Below are positions 12,463 to 23,332 of a stretch of 64,000 nucleotides of DNA, piece after piece; positions within the stretch are counted from its first letter, which is position 1, and every line of letters starts with the position of its first letter. The stretch covers positions 62,001 to 126,000 of the forward strand of contig MU400597.1 in assembly GCA_022578965.1 (NCBI GenBank). Direction: 5' to 3'. Origin of the DNA: Xylaria sp. FL1777. Taxonomy: Eukaryota > Ascomycota > Sordariomycetes > Xylariales > Xylariaceae. A program made the translations under genes and the position numbers. The notes under the pieces are model-generated. The model saw nothing but the letters and a program-made list of their open reading frames with translations. It was not told the DNA's origin and made no database searches.

Positions 12463-13598
12463 CTAGTCCTCACGCTTAACGTTGATGTTGCCGCCCTCTT
12501 TCTTCACGTCGGCGTCATCAGCAGCAGCCAGGGCCTGCTGAGCAGCGCTCTTCTTGGCGGTCTCGGTCTGCAGCTCCACGAGGGTGTTGTAAAGCTTGGA
12601 GACCTGTGCTGCGTTCTCATCGAGCTCCTTCTCACGGTGCTTCTCATCGGCGTCGCCTGGCTTGCGCAGTGGACCGGCAATCCATAGCTGCTTGATTTCA
12701 CGGCTTAGAGCGAGGAGATTCTCAACTTCTTTGATCTATGCCCGGAGGTCCGTTAGTCGTCCACATGGGTATTCGGATGTGAGTGGGAACTAAAGAAGAG
12801 GGTTGTGCCTTGAGGGTATATGTGTTTTTAGGTAATGAGGGAAGAGGAGGAGAGCATGTCAAGATAGAAAGAGAGAGAAGCAAATTTAGAGGTGATGACG
12901 AGCTGGTAGAGTAGGGACATTGTGGAAAATGTACATACCAAGGCAGAAACTTCGTTGTTCATGGTCATAGCGTTGAGAGATGCCTGCGGAATCGCCCCCG
13001 CAGTGGGAAGTGGTTCAGTGGCGGCAAGCACCATGTTACGGAAACGGGTGAGGATCGCGGCCATAATTTTATTGTGCCGGTCTAGTAGATTAGGCTTGTC
13101 AGCGGGAGGCATCTTACTAGAATGTGCAAGGGTTTCGTTCATGCGCTCGAGTGGGTTCCAGATTTCCGCGGAGGAAGGATGAGGACGGACGTAGCCAGTC
13201 GAGAGAATGGTGGGTTTGGTGTTGCCCTTCATATCGTTGTACATTGCATTGAAGTCCAGTCCGAGAAGAAATTCCACCAGCTCCTCCTGGTTCCCGTTCT
13301 CGGAAGTGGAGTTAGACAAACAATTCTGGTCATTGCCACTGGGCCCAGCTAGAATTGCATTGCCGGTACCAGAAGCTTGCTGAGCATCACTGTTGCTTCC
13401 CCCATCCCGAGATGCTTCGTCATCTGCCTCTTCGCCATCGGAAATATGCTCAATTTTGCTGTCGTCCATTGCCTGAGTAGTTGAGGCCTCGGCAGATGAG
13501 ATAGAAGCCTTCAATTCCTCATTACCACTTCCAGCAATAAGAGTGTTCTCTTGGCTACTGCCGCTGAGAATCTTATCATCACCTCCCTGGGTAGCCAT
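12463..13598 (-). CDS. MED22: Mediator complex subunit 22 (Med22/Surf5)
   Basis: Head-module subunit of Mediator, the bridge between activators and RNA polymerase II in the nucleus. Exon 1 is 13598-12939 and exon 2 is 12735-12463, joined in phase 0 over a 203-bp intron (GTATGT donor, GACTAAC branch site, GCATAG acceptor), for 310 aa. The Med22 core starts near LLDRHNKIMAAILTRF, runs through NEVSAL at the splice site and continues IKEVENLLALSREIKQLWIA and GPLRKPGD, the most recognisable Med22 segment. A helical, Lys/Ala/Glu-rich C-terminus follows. Most Med22 proteins are about 130-150 aa; here about 150 extra acidic, Ser-rich residues precede the core in one open frame. The true start could therefore be an internal Met, such as the one in ERMNETLAHS, if the upstream part is untranslated. 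Confidence 0.85.
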
Positions 13599-14882
13599 CG
13601 TGGAGGGTGTGGTATGTATTCAGATGACGCTTTCTCGCTGGCCTGGTTTGTAATGACGATGCAGGTTTGATTTTAAATAAAAGAGAAGTCATGATTTAAG
13701 CAGCCGTGGGGGATTATATGGGATTTTCCAGTCGCCGAAATGAACTCTGCAAGTGAACAGGTCTTGTTCATCGCCGGGGACAACATGGCTGCAACCCGCA
13801 GAGACCCGCAAAATCAGAAGTCCTCACGGACTTGATATTACGGTGGCAGCATTCGAGAATCTTTCATTTTGTGAAGTCTCATCTCCTTGGAAAATCAAAA
13901 TCCCCAACTCAAGATGAACGGGTACACAGGCCGGGTGGTAAAGAGTAGGTTGACTTACCCATGAGAGTGTTCTGCTCCTTTCTATTCATTTTGAACAAGT
14001 TCGATAACAACTATATTGAACAGAATTATATATTGTCCTTCATTTTTGGAACCGGGGATGGTTAGACAAGCAGTCGATCTCAACGTGCAAGATTTAACTA
14101 TCTGAGTTGAAGCTTGATGGGAATGCACTATTGCTTCCCTCAAGTGTCTCACAAGTCACGTGATTTGGTAATCTAGAGAAGCTTAATATTTTAGTGAACC
14201 TTATCACTTTAAATTGATGATTATAACAAATGAACCCCATCTTATAGAAATTCTGAAAAGTCTCACGCTTTCATCACCATATTGTGCTGTCCCCAATAAC
14301 AACTTTGTAGGAGTATTAAAAATAGTGAATGGTTGCTGATGTTTGTACCTTCGTACTGCGTAGAGCGCACAGATCAGCCGCTAGACTCTACTCAATGTAC
14401 CTAGGTACTTAGGTACTGTAAGTACCTGTGTAGACAAGGCATGGGTACCTACGTACCTACCTACCTACCTAGGTACGTAGAGGCACCTAAGTACTTAAGT
14501 ACATAATAGATTAAAAATACTTAGAATAAAACACATGTGCATTGTCAGTTGTCTCCTTGAACAGCCATAATTTTCATATATATCACCTTTATCCCAAACC
14601 GCCTTCACCCTTAGCACTTCTCTCTTGTTCCCTCATAGCCATATTTGTCCTCCAAGGCTAGAGAAATAAACGTGATATATGCCAGAGAGAACTCTAAAAC
14701 AGTCAAATCTTGTTGTAAACCCGTATTGTGCAACAGCGATGCATTATTTTTAATTCAATTGCAGCTCATAGATTCTAGGAGTGTGGTAATAACAAGTATG
14801 TATTCAGGTCATGTACATGGGTATAGTTAGTTGTTTCCGCACATTAACAACTCGAAGGAAAGAAAACAGGACATTCATCATT
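13599..14882. other. Intergenic with TACCTAGGTA microsatellite
   Basis: About 1.3 kb upstream of MED22. A dense run of TACCTAGGTAC-type sequence lies at about 14396-14510. The surrounding DNA is AT-rich. A short ORF at 14645-14830 has no support. Confidence 0.6.
14396..14510. repeat. TACCTAGGTA-type microsatellite
   Basis: Repeated TACC/TAGG tetranucleotides, with CCTACCTACCTACCTAGG as the most regular part near 14457. Similar shorter tracts recur across the window. Confidence 0.75.
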
Positions 14883-17167
14883 TCACGTTCGATTCCCGCG
14901 ACAGTAAAGCCAGAACAAGCCACAGCTAGTTGCGCCAACGAAGACGCTGAGGAAAACACTGCCTGCCCACGGTGCAGCAGCAGCGTATGCCGTCTCACTT
15001 GGGTCGATAAATAAAAGGACCCAACCCCCAGCGCCTTTACTGAGATATACGCTGTCACACCAGCAGTTGTTGTAGAAGCCGACGAGCTCCCACAATGTAG
15101 AGAGAACAATCCAAACAGTATTGACGACCGCGAGAATCCGACCGAGTATCCGGGTAACAACAGCGCAAAAACGCAGAATATTATGGCCAAAGGTGAGCTT
15201 CTGGGTAGGAGTACCGCGGCTACTGAGGTCTCCCCTCCCAGAAGAGGTAGAGCTCTGCCCGTCAGGCTGGTCCTGTTCTACTTTTTTCCTCCTCTCGTAT
15301 AAGTTTTCCACGCCGTCAACGTGTGAGACTTCGTGGCGCAACATGGCAGCATGGGAGAAGATTGATGATACAAATAGGAAAAAGAATGCCAAACTGGCGA
15401 TCACGCCGTACAAGAGGTAGCCGCCCGATCGGCAGCCTAGGCCAGTCACCTCGGTTAAATATGCGATGATGATGGCAGCGGTAGTGATGCCCCATTGCAC
15501 ATATATAGCGATGACTATGGCGATGATGATGCGCTGGTAGAACGCCGAGTCGAGTTGGTTCCAACGTGGATACTCATTGATCTGCTCGGGTTCGATAGCC
15601 GGACCATCCACGTCACGAGCCAGGCCACAGTATCGAGATACGGCCAGAACGTCACCCACGAGAATACGTTGCTTGAACTTCTGGTCTCGAGGGACTGGCT
15701 TAAGATCCAAATCCAAACGCTGAATGATGTTCTCGTCTGTTGTTTCGAGGGCTTGATGGAGGCGATTAGCCAAGTTCCACCAAGTGAAGATGCGCGCGTA
15801 GTTAAACGCTGGGCCCTCTTGCTTCTCATCACCAGCTACACTGAAACCAAGACAGTTTGGAATCTCCAGGCCGCTCGAAGATGGTTCGAGGTGCAAGAAG
15901 CCGTATGCCGATGGTGATCTCGTGAGTGGTTTCATTAGCTTCCGTTCATGTGCAACCTTGAATGCCTTTTGGCGCTCTGTGGTGATTTGAACAGTGCTAG
16001 CCATCTGTGAACGAGGATGATGCGGGGTGACAGGCCTAGAACTGCCATTTATCTCATTGTTGGCTTGTCTTGGGTCATTCCCCTGTCCTACTGGAAATAG
16101 TTGAGCGGGCGCATCAACAAATCCCTCTGCTACAGTGCCCCGGCGATTCCTATCATAGGACGGGTCAGGGCTACCCTGACTTGAGGGACGGCGATCCACG
16201 ATATTCGTCATATCTCTTTTCAAGGCCTTGGTAATGGTTCCGTATTCCCTTTGTGTTCCAACAACGATCCAACCGTATATAATCGGAATCTGTGGTATAC
16301 TGTCAGCATCAGTTACGTGCCTCGGAGTGAAGGTCACACCATGTTATCACTTCGGATTAATGATAGACAACACTGTTTCAAGCTACTTACAAGCCAAACC
16401 CAGAGGGATCCTGATGATAAAGCCAGAGCTTCAGATGCACTGCCCAATGAAGATACGAAGGCTGAGATAATGGTTAGGATCCAAGATAGAACTGCGACTA
16501 CAATCTGCGCGACAAGGGATAATGTCACGCCTCGCCGGGTGAGGAGGATGCTATTTTTCAGCTTCTCCCACCAGTCGGCATTATCGGGCAAGATAATGAG
16601 ACTAGCCAGACTGCCATCCTCCTGGGAAAGACGTAATGGAAGCTGCTGGCTTTCTTGGAGAAAAATCCGAATATTTTTACTTGTCAGGCGAAGTGGCTGA
16701 TCTGAGGCTTCCAGTTTTTGAAACTTTTCCCGCAGCCAGTGCTGGTTGAGAATAGTCGTCGCTAAGGAGTATGCGATGAGCATGGGGCTACCTACAGCGT
16801 AGCAGAAGCTCATCACATTGGCGATAATTTCATTTTCACCCGTCTCGAATGGCAGCTGGGCCGTCAGGGCAAGCCAAGGGAGTAAATAGTTGGTCGCACC
16901 GGAGGAGAAAACCTTGAAACTGAAAACGGTTGATAGTTGGTCATATCCACAGTATTGTGTGCATTTTTGGTAATCGATGCCGGCCACGATATCAGGCACG
17001 GCGAGAGGATTCTGGAGAACCTTTCCCACCCGATCGACAAACCCATTGAAGACGTCGGCGGAATTGTTGGCCTCAACCACGTCTTTAATCTTTGTGACGC
17101 ACTGCCCCTTCCAACTCTGATTATCTTCAAAAGCCGTGAATTTTCTGATGAGCGCATCCATCGACAC
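14883..17167 (-). CDS. Large unknown multi-pass membrane protein
   Basis: Function not recognised; the layout is that of a fungus-specific integral membrane family. Exon 1 is 17167-16391 and exon 2 is 16289-14883, joined in phase 0 (GTAAGT donor, CCACAG acceptor), for 727 aa. Hydrophobic segments visible: about residues 105-130 (NYLLPWLALTAQLPF), 140-160, two helices around LSLVAQIVVAVLSWILTIIS and the splice junction (LWVWLIPIIYGWIVVGTQ), then in exon 2 a cluster of three (IIIAIVIAIYVQWGIT, AAIIIAYL, YLLYGVIASLAFFFLFVSSI), and near the end ILAVVNTVWIVLSTLWELVG and WAGSVFLSVFVGATS. A polar, Ser/Pro-rich cytosolic loop of about 200 aa follows the mid-protein helices. The domain order of helices, long loop and helices is clear; the role is not. 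Confidence 0.8.
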
Positions 17168-18306
17168 TTTTCAAAGTTACTTTTTCGATAAAATGCAATA
17201 CTTGGCGAAATTCCTGGTTGTGAGTTCGGTACTTTAAGACTCAATCTGGGGCTGGCGGTCGAAGTTTGATACGGAAAGAGTTATTTAACTCATTGATGGA
17301 GGGAACGCCACATATATTCATCGAGATCTAAGGTGCCTGCGGCGAAATAAGGCGATACTAAGACGCGGGCAACAGACTTGGTGAGTGATCCTTCAGCTGA
17401 ACCACCTTTGTGGACGCAAGGGTGTGCGCGCCAAGGATCCCTATAAAGGTTTGAGACAGCTATCTGCATCGCCGCCTGCCTATACAACTGCCTACAAGTT
17501 ATTGCGCCCGAGCAACAAAATCAAGGGACGGCCTCTGGGTTACGACATTTTCCATTTTTCAGAGTCACAATCATCCCTTTCGGGTTTTTATGGGGCTACC
17601 TCCAGTTGCCTTGCCAGCGCAGAGCGTAGGAACGGGCAGCAAAGACCTTTGGGCTGAAAGGTGAGGCCAGCGATAACGACTCTGTATGTGATCTATGATG
17701 ATGCGGTCAGCATAGTAACCGAGCGGCACAGTAGACCTTTACTCAAGGTTACCAGTTGCAATGATAACCGCCCGTACAGCCGGATTCTGTAAGGGTCTAC
17801 CAAAGCCCTAGAAAGCGCCATAGCTTATCTAGGCAGCGAGTTAATGATATATTTCAGAAGTCATGATAAGCAAACCTATCCCCGTTTTAGCTATCATCTG
17901 ATCTCCCACGCCGTTCACTTGTATTAGCCCGGCCTAGCGGACTACTGGTACACTTACAATACCTATCATTGCTCAGCTGACGCCTCCGGGCTGAATCATT
18001 CACTAGAGTATTTCAAAATAGGTACGCCCCTACTTCACTCTTCAGGGAGGTTACATAGCTCATAGCCCCATTATAGCTCACGCTCTAGCAACCCAACGGG
18101 ATACCCACGAACGAATATCAACTACGATTGGAGCTTGGCATAACATTCTTGATATTACCCTTCTCGTCTTGCATACAGGCTACCTGGTAACTAGATTTAT
18201 TGTTACTTTCAGGCTCTTGATAGCTGCACGCCCATCTCATTATTACAAGCAGGCTGTCCTGGCAGCAACATAGCCAGAACAAATTATAACTATATTCCGA
18301 AGTCAG
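17168..18306. other. Intergenic, 1.1 kb
   Basis: Promoter side of the membrane-protein gene and 3' side of the metacaspase gene. No ORF with domain signal, no repeat noticed. Confidence 0.55.
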
Positions 18307-19557
18307 CTAATACCAGCCAGAAATAGAATCAAGTTGGCAACCTACCACTAGAACTTGGTCTAGGTCAAATCTACCGCTGCAGCTAAGTTGGGGGATCTGC
18401 GAGTAATTCTGCGCTAGCTCTTCCCGTGTGTTCTGGAGAACCTAAAGGGAATGTGGTTAGGAAAAATTACTCACGTGCGGCGGTGTGCGGTGTGTCACGC
18501 ATACCTCTATATATGATTGCTCAGGATTTTCTCTTAGCGTTCTTACGAGTGCCCAAGACATGGCTCCCGTAGCCGCCCCGGCGATAGATGTATCGGCCGA
18601 AGTCTGATCATCAGCACATCCCGAGAACATCCAGACGTCCTTTCCCTCGGTTTCCCAGTGTTCCTCGAAGTTTTCTGCCTCCAGCCCGTCATCGTCCTGG
18701 TTTCGACGGTGATGCAGACCGTGGAAGAAGTCGGTAGCACCGCCGAGTAACATTTTGGCGTCGTCGAGTTTGGACATCGAAAAGCCGCCTTCGATGAGCT
18801 CCTCGGCTGATCGAATGAGATGAATCCCCTGCTTGATCGTGTCCACCATGTTCACGTTGCCTTCGGCATCAGGACGGTACACGTAAGGTAGTTCACAGGC
18901 TGAACCTGAATGGCAACAGTCAAACAAGATGGTCAGACGGCACGCTGGATTCATCGGTGAAACGATAGCCCTGTGTAACTAATATCAAAGAGCGCCGTGA
19001 TGAGCGAGGCTTATACTGTAGCTAGAACAGAGAGAGGGACGGTCTTAGTTGCTCTTACATTCTCACTTGTAATCTGCCCGTTTTGAAGAAAGTCGACAGG
19101 GCAAATAGTATCATCAAATCTGTGGTGGTATGTTAGTCGCGAGCTGCTCACAGACGAACCGTCTATCTACGCTTATCACCAACCCAGAGGGCCTATCGCC
19201 ATCATCATTCCGCACTTGACCTGAGCGAGTGTGTTAGAATGAGAAGTGTGGTAACGCATGGCTAGGAGAAGACAGACTCCCGTGTCCAGAATAACTCAGC
19301 CAGAGAATGTCGCCAGGCTGGTTACGCGTCACCAGCCAGTTGATAGCAGCGAGAATATTGGCACCGGTTGGGTAGAAGGGCGTTCCTTCATTTTCAGGGT
19401 CGTCGGACATGATGACCATATCATGTCCGCTAGGCGAGAAGCCTCGGTCGTTGATCAGGAACTCCCGGACATTGATGGAATCGTTGATGCACCCTTGAAG
19501 CTCGTGGTCAGTGTTATAATAGTTGACGCCAATGAGGAGGGCCTTCTTGCGAGGCAT
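18307..19557 (-). CDS. MCA1: Type I metacaspase (short form, no Pro/Gln-rich prodomain)
   Basis: Cysteine protease of the caspase-like clan CD that cleaves after Arg/Lys, linked in fungi to programmed cell death, ageing and aggregate handling. Five exons (19557-19278, 19220-19184, 19119-19059, 18978-18505, 18441-18307) give 328 aa. Family marks: KKALLIGVNYY at the N-terminus, SYSGHGS with catalytic His92, GFDDTICPVDF restored by splicing, LHRAIVSPMNP, and LFDCCHSGS with catalytic Cys148. The C-terminal exon contains the family pattern QNYSQIPQLS. Exon 2 is only 37 nt, and two donors (GTCTGT and GTTGGT) are weak, but only this model rebuilds the conserved motifs. The protein starts directly at the p20 domain, while fungal metacaspases often carry a 70-100 aa Pro/Gln/Tyr-rich prodomain. 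The extreme C-terminus after DLDQVLVV could be changed by another intron. Confidence 0.85.
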
Positions 19558-20470
19558 GGCGACGTGATTGGCGGGCTTATAAGAGACGGTGATAGAGAGA
19601 TCTATATATGTTTTAGGTTCTCTTGGTTGACGAAGTTGTTCAGTCGAGGAACTGCATTGTTAAATACGCCTGTGGTTTGGGTATCAATTTGCGTCGCAAG
19701 CTGTGTGTCAGGGACCCCCTCACTATTTGGCAATGGCTCTACCATCGGTGTCACTGTGACAAGGGCCCTGGCGATAGGGACCTGCTCTGACAGGTACCTA
19801 GGTAGGTAGGTTAGCTAACCCGGCCTGTCCCGCGTGGCGCCGTTACCACCTACAGTAGTGAGCCAAACTGTCGGAACAGGTACATGTAAGGATCAGGTAC
19901 ACAGTGACACGGGTTATATGTGTACACATTAACGTACATACTTTAATAACTATTATATTATTATCACCAATCTAACTATGCTGGCCATGTATTCCACATG
20001 TATATATCTTTAGTAGGTACCTACATCCTCTCCTCTCAACCCCACTATGACCTTCGTTAGAGGTATCCAAACAGGTCTTCAAAACTAGGTAGGTAGGAGC
20101 GAAATCAATAGGCGTGTTCTGAACTATCGTGACACTCGCCTTGTACTATCACTATATATTCCTTTGCCTTGCAGCCATCTTTGATTTGCTGACGTTGGCG
20201 GGTAGTAGGGTGGGAATGTTGTAATAACCAGGACTTTAGACACGTCAAATAGCGCACCAGGCACATCTCTTAAAAAGTCTTATAAATGAATTCTAACATA
20301 TAGTCTAGCTAGCTAGCTTTTCTACTAAGTGCGGCTGCGAAAGTGCAGAGTCAACAAAGAGGATGGGGCGACAACAACCAAGACAAAGAAAGCCGAGGGA
20401 GTTCCGGAACGAGAAGGTTTTCCGCGCGTGTATGAATTCCTATCAATAAGGCTAAAGTTATACACCAGAT
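19558..20470. other. Intergenic between divergent genes
   Basis: About 900 bp holding two divergent promoters. GGTACCTAGGTAGGTAGG-type sequence occurs near 19793-19812. No gene seen. Confidence 0.55.
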
Positions 20471-21274
20471 ATGGACCCCGGCGTAGCTGGAGCAGCAGCT
20501 GATATAGATGACGAGAATCTTCATCGATTCGGCAGCCAGTGGAGAGTCACCCAAGAGCAAAGCTGCTCTATCTTGACAACTTCTGGCTCACCAGCAAAGA
20601 ACGGCATCAAAGGCAAAGAGCCTGAGCCAGAGCGAGAAAACGATGAAGAGGAACAGCTCAGCCCACTGATCGATCCGGAATTTCACAGGCTCATCACAGA
20701 ATGGAGACTAAACAAGACGCGAGAGGATTACAAGCCTTATAGTGAAGTAGAACTTCGAAGATTCGGCGAGCAATGGAAAATTGGAATCCCTAAATATGCG
20801 CCCACAGAGAGAGAAGTGCGCGAAAAGTTGAAAGAGCTGGAAGTGATTTATGCGAATTTGAGTAGGATAATAGACAAGTTTTACGAATTAGCGTGGACAC
20901 GCAAGTCGCAGGACTACTGGAATCACATTTGGCTCACACTACATCTCGCTGGTGCCACAGTCGAAGACGTCTGGGAAATCACTCGCAACAAGTGGCCCAG
21001 GTTACTCAAGGAAATAAGGCCGTTCGGTCCTAAGGAAGTCGAGAAGCTTCGCAACTTCATCGAAATTAGCGGTGCAGTCATTCTCCAATGCGACTCTGTT
21101 CTCTGTGATTTCGACTTCGAGAAGGAGCGGGCGTGCTGTCTGAAGCTATACAGAGTCTTACGAGCATTCCCAATAGCGCCACGCTGGAAGCGTATAACGT
21201 CTTGGGAGGCACAGGACAAACTTATACGCTACCAGGGGTTTGGTTTATTAAATCGGCTCGTAAACTGGATTTGA
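20471..21274 (+). CDS. Unknown soluble protein, intronless
   Basis: Not recognised. A single open frame from the ATG at 20471 encodes 267 aa. It is charged and predicted mostly helical. Two related segments occur: DDENLHRFGSQWRVT near residue 14 and EVELRRFGEQWKIG near residue 93, suggesting a short internal repeat (E/D-x-x-L-x-R-F-G-x-Q-W). A helical stretch (EVREKLKELEVIYANLSRII) follows, and the middle is Trp-rich (WTRKSQDYWNHIWLTLH, EDVWEITRNKWPRLL). No signal peptide or membrane helix. The pattern of a linker rich in Glu/Pro followed by a folded helical domain suggests a real gene. No function can be inferred from neighbours. Confidence 0.65.
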   Translation: MDPGVAGAAADIDDENLHRFGSQWRVTQEQSCSILTTSGSPAKNGIKGKEPEPERENDEEEQLSPLIDPEFHRLITEWRLNKTREDYKPYSEVELRRFGEQWKIGIPKYAPTEREVREKLKELEVIYANLSRIIDKFYELAWTRKSQDYWNHIWLTLHLAGATVEDVWEITRNKWPRLLKEIRPFGPKEVEKLRNFIEISGAVILQCDSVLCDFDFEKERACCLKLYRVLRAFPIAPRWKRITSWEAQDKLIRYQGFGLLNRLVNWI

Positions 21275-21485
21275 GTGTAATAATGCCTGGACGAGATTAA
21301 AATCCCGCAATAGACCATATCAAGATATATAGACGACTCAGAAGAGATCTAGCCTAAGGGATGAACTTGTCATTCTAGCCCCTTAGATAGAGGCGGTTAT
21401 TTTGGCAAGTAATAATAGTATTGAGATAATAGTACCCATCATATAATTGAGAAAGTGATAGGATACATCTTTTCGTCTTTGGCTA

Positions 21486-21690
21486 GGTAATCCTTGAGAC
21501 CATGACGTGGTCAGTAGCGCAGATCTGAGTGATACGTCCGAAGTTATTGAATCGAAGGGTATTCACCATACACAAATACGACATGATCTCTGTGCCCTCT
21601 AAGAAGGTGGGTAGGTTCTCGATCTTCGCGCAACATACTGCGCCCCTCTCAAAGGCATCCTTGAGACGGGAGTTAGGATGTTAGCTAGAG
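21486..21690 (-). pseudogene. Short open protein-like stretch, unknown
   Basis: On the minus strand a 66-codon open stretch without an initiating ATG reads RLKDAFERGAVCCAKIENLP and ends in a stop after CATDHVMVSRIT. A CTCTAG acceptor-like site precedes it. It could be a last exon or a remnant. Low confidence. Confidence 0.25.
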
Positions 21691-21811
21691 AAATGGAGAA
21701 TAGGGGCAAAGAAATCCAAGGTTCAATTCATAACTGATTCTGCCTAGTATACAAACGATAGGAACTTAACCTAGTGCATATACAAGGGGTTTCCATTTGC
21801 CTACATAGCTG

Positions 21812-22264
21812 ATGATCAGGCCTCTTAATAAAACGGACACCTGGCACTGTGACGAGGCGACGTATGACGCGGGTATCTGGCCTAACCGGGACGACGTGAG
21901 CGGCGACAGGCTCAGAATGCGCTGCGATCCTAGCCGCGACGTTAGGTTCCCGCTGTACCGCGATCCGCTCGAAGTCGTCGAGTTCAACACAAAGAAGTTC
22001 TAGGCAGGCCGTCAGAGTAATACGCCTCTTATCACTATATGCAATCAGAGGAGGATATTGTGAAATAGTAGGGGGATAATTGGAGGAGAAACTCGAACAA
22101 AATTACTGCTTTATCTTGAGGGATATCTCGGCTGACTTGATGTCTATTCAGTGATCTACTCAGATCGCGACTACGGCCTGTATAATCTACATAATCAGAA
22201 GACGGCGGAATATTACGGTGAGCGGATTCACGTCTCCTATCTCGTCTTCCGAACCTGGTACTAG
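21812..22264 (+). pseudogene. Probable decayed gene fragment, unknown family
   Basis: The + strand reads as protein-like sequence broken by stops. First segment 21812-22003 has WHCDEATYDAGIWPNRDD and later FPLYRDPLEVVEF. The last segment (about 22073-22264) reads GGETRTKLLLYLEGYLG, then one stop, then DYGLYNLHNQKTAEYYGERI and a Tyr/Trp-rich end. Composition is unlike random intergenic translation, but no ATG-to-stop gene can be built. No homologue is recognised. It might also be the 3' exons of an intact gene whose 5' exons I failed to find. Confidence 0.35.
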
Positions 22265-23332
22265 ATATTTTGCTTCGCTTCTCCGCTGGCGTATGGAACG
22301 AAAAGGAGTCTTACTGCTCAGGCACGTCTCTTAGGTCATGAAACCGTAAAGTAAAGCCTTCCTATTTCATCAAACGAAAGATAAAAGAGCTAACAAGCAC
22401 AAATAGTTAATCAATCTGTCGTACTCAATCTAGACTGCACATTTAACGAAAGGGCTTACACCATAAAAGGGTCGACAATGTTCTATTGAGAAACTTTGAC
22501 GTAGAAGAAGCGCATCATCACCACTGCGTTTCTTGAAAATGAAAAATGAGTAAGAGGGCCAAGGTCAAGTTCGTAATCGATGTAGGTATATGGGATATAC
22601 AGATTGAATAATAGCCGCCACTCAGTCGTGGGCTTGGGCTTCAATTTGAATGCCTCGGGGTTTACGCAATTTGACTCTTAATTGTCGTATAAGGGTCCTG
22701 GCTTGGCTGCCATTATCTTGACACGAGGAAGTAATCTTCACGTACCGCACATTAGGAAAATTTACACCTTGTTAACCCGGGCCAATGGGAGATTGAATTT
22801 TCATATTGAAACATATCTTGTGCTCTATAACGGTTGGTAAGAGCTACCTTTGGACGTGTCATTAGTAGTCGTCTCCTAACATCTAAAACGAGAGTTTAGA
22901 TAGAAAAAAGAGTAAGGGTTAGGTCATTAGAATGAGTCTCAATTCGTGATGGACGATACCAGTCCATTTGTGTATGCTACCAAAGCCCCTCTATCATAGG
23001 CACACAGATTCATATCGTCAACAAATATGGTACAGGGACTGCAAGCATTCTGTCCGGTTGATGAGATGAGACGTCCTTGCCACTAGCCGCCGCCGCAGCC
23101 GTGTAAATATAACTATACACGACGAGTAAATATGGGGAGTGTGTCTGCTATTGCGCAGACAAGTCCACGGCTAAGACTGTGCTGGGCACGTCGAGGATGA
23201 TGTTGCATTGAGCAAGTATTAGGGCGAGGGTTGTGATGGTACAAGGCGGGTGACGTGGGATTTTCTCGGAGAGTCGTATGCAAGACCGGTGCATCGACGG
23301 TGTGGAACGGAATAGTTAGAGGAGAGCTAGGT

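Larger units (their letters stand above)
21275..23332. other. Intergenic, 2 kb, with decayed coding stretches
   Basis: AT-rich DNA. The parts at 21486-21690 (minus) and 21812-22264 (plus) read like protein remnants and are listed separately. The rest, 22270-23330, shows nothing recognisable. Confidence 0.5.

Noticed and set aside
15121..15420. Plus ORFs inside the unknown membrane-protein gene, including 15495-15917
   Set aside because: Antisense to a long, clearly coding frame with membrane helices.
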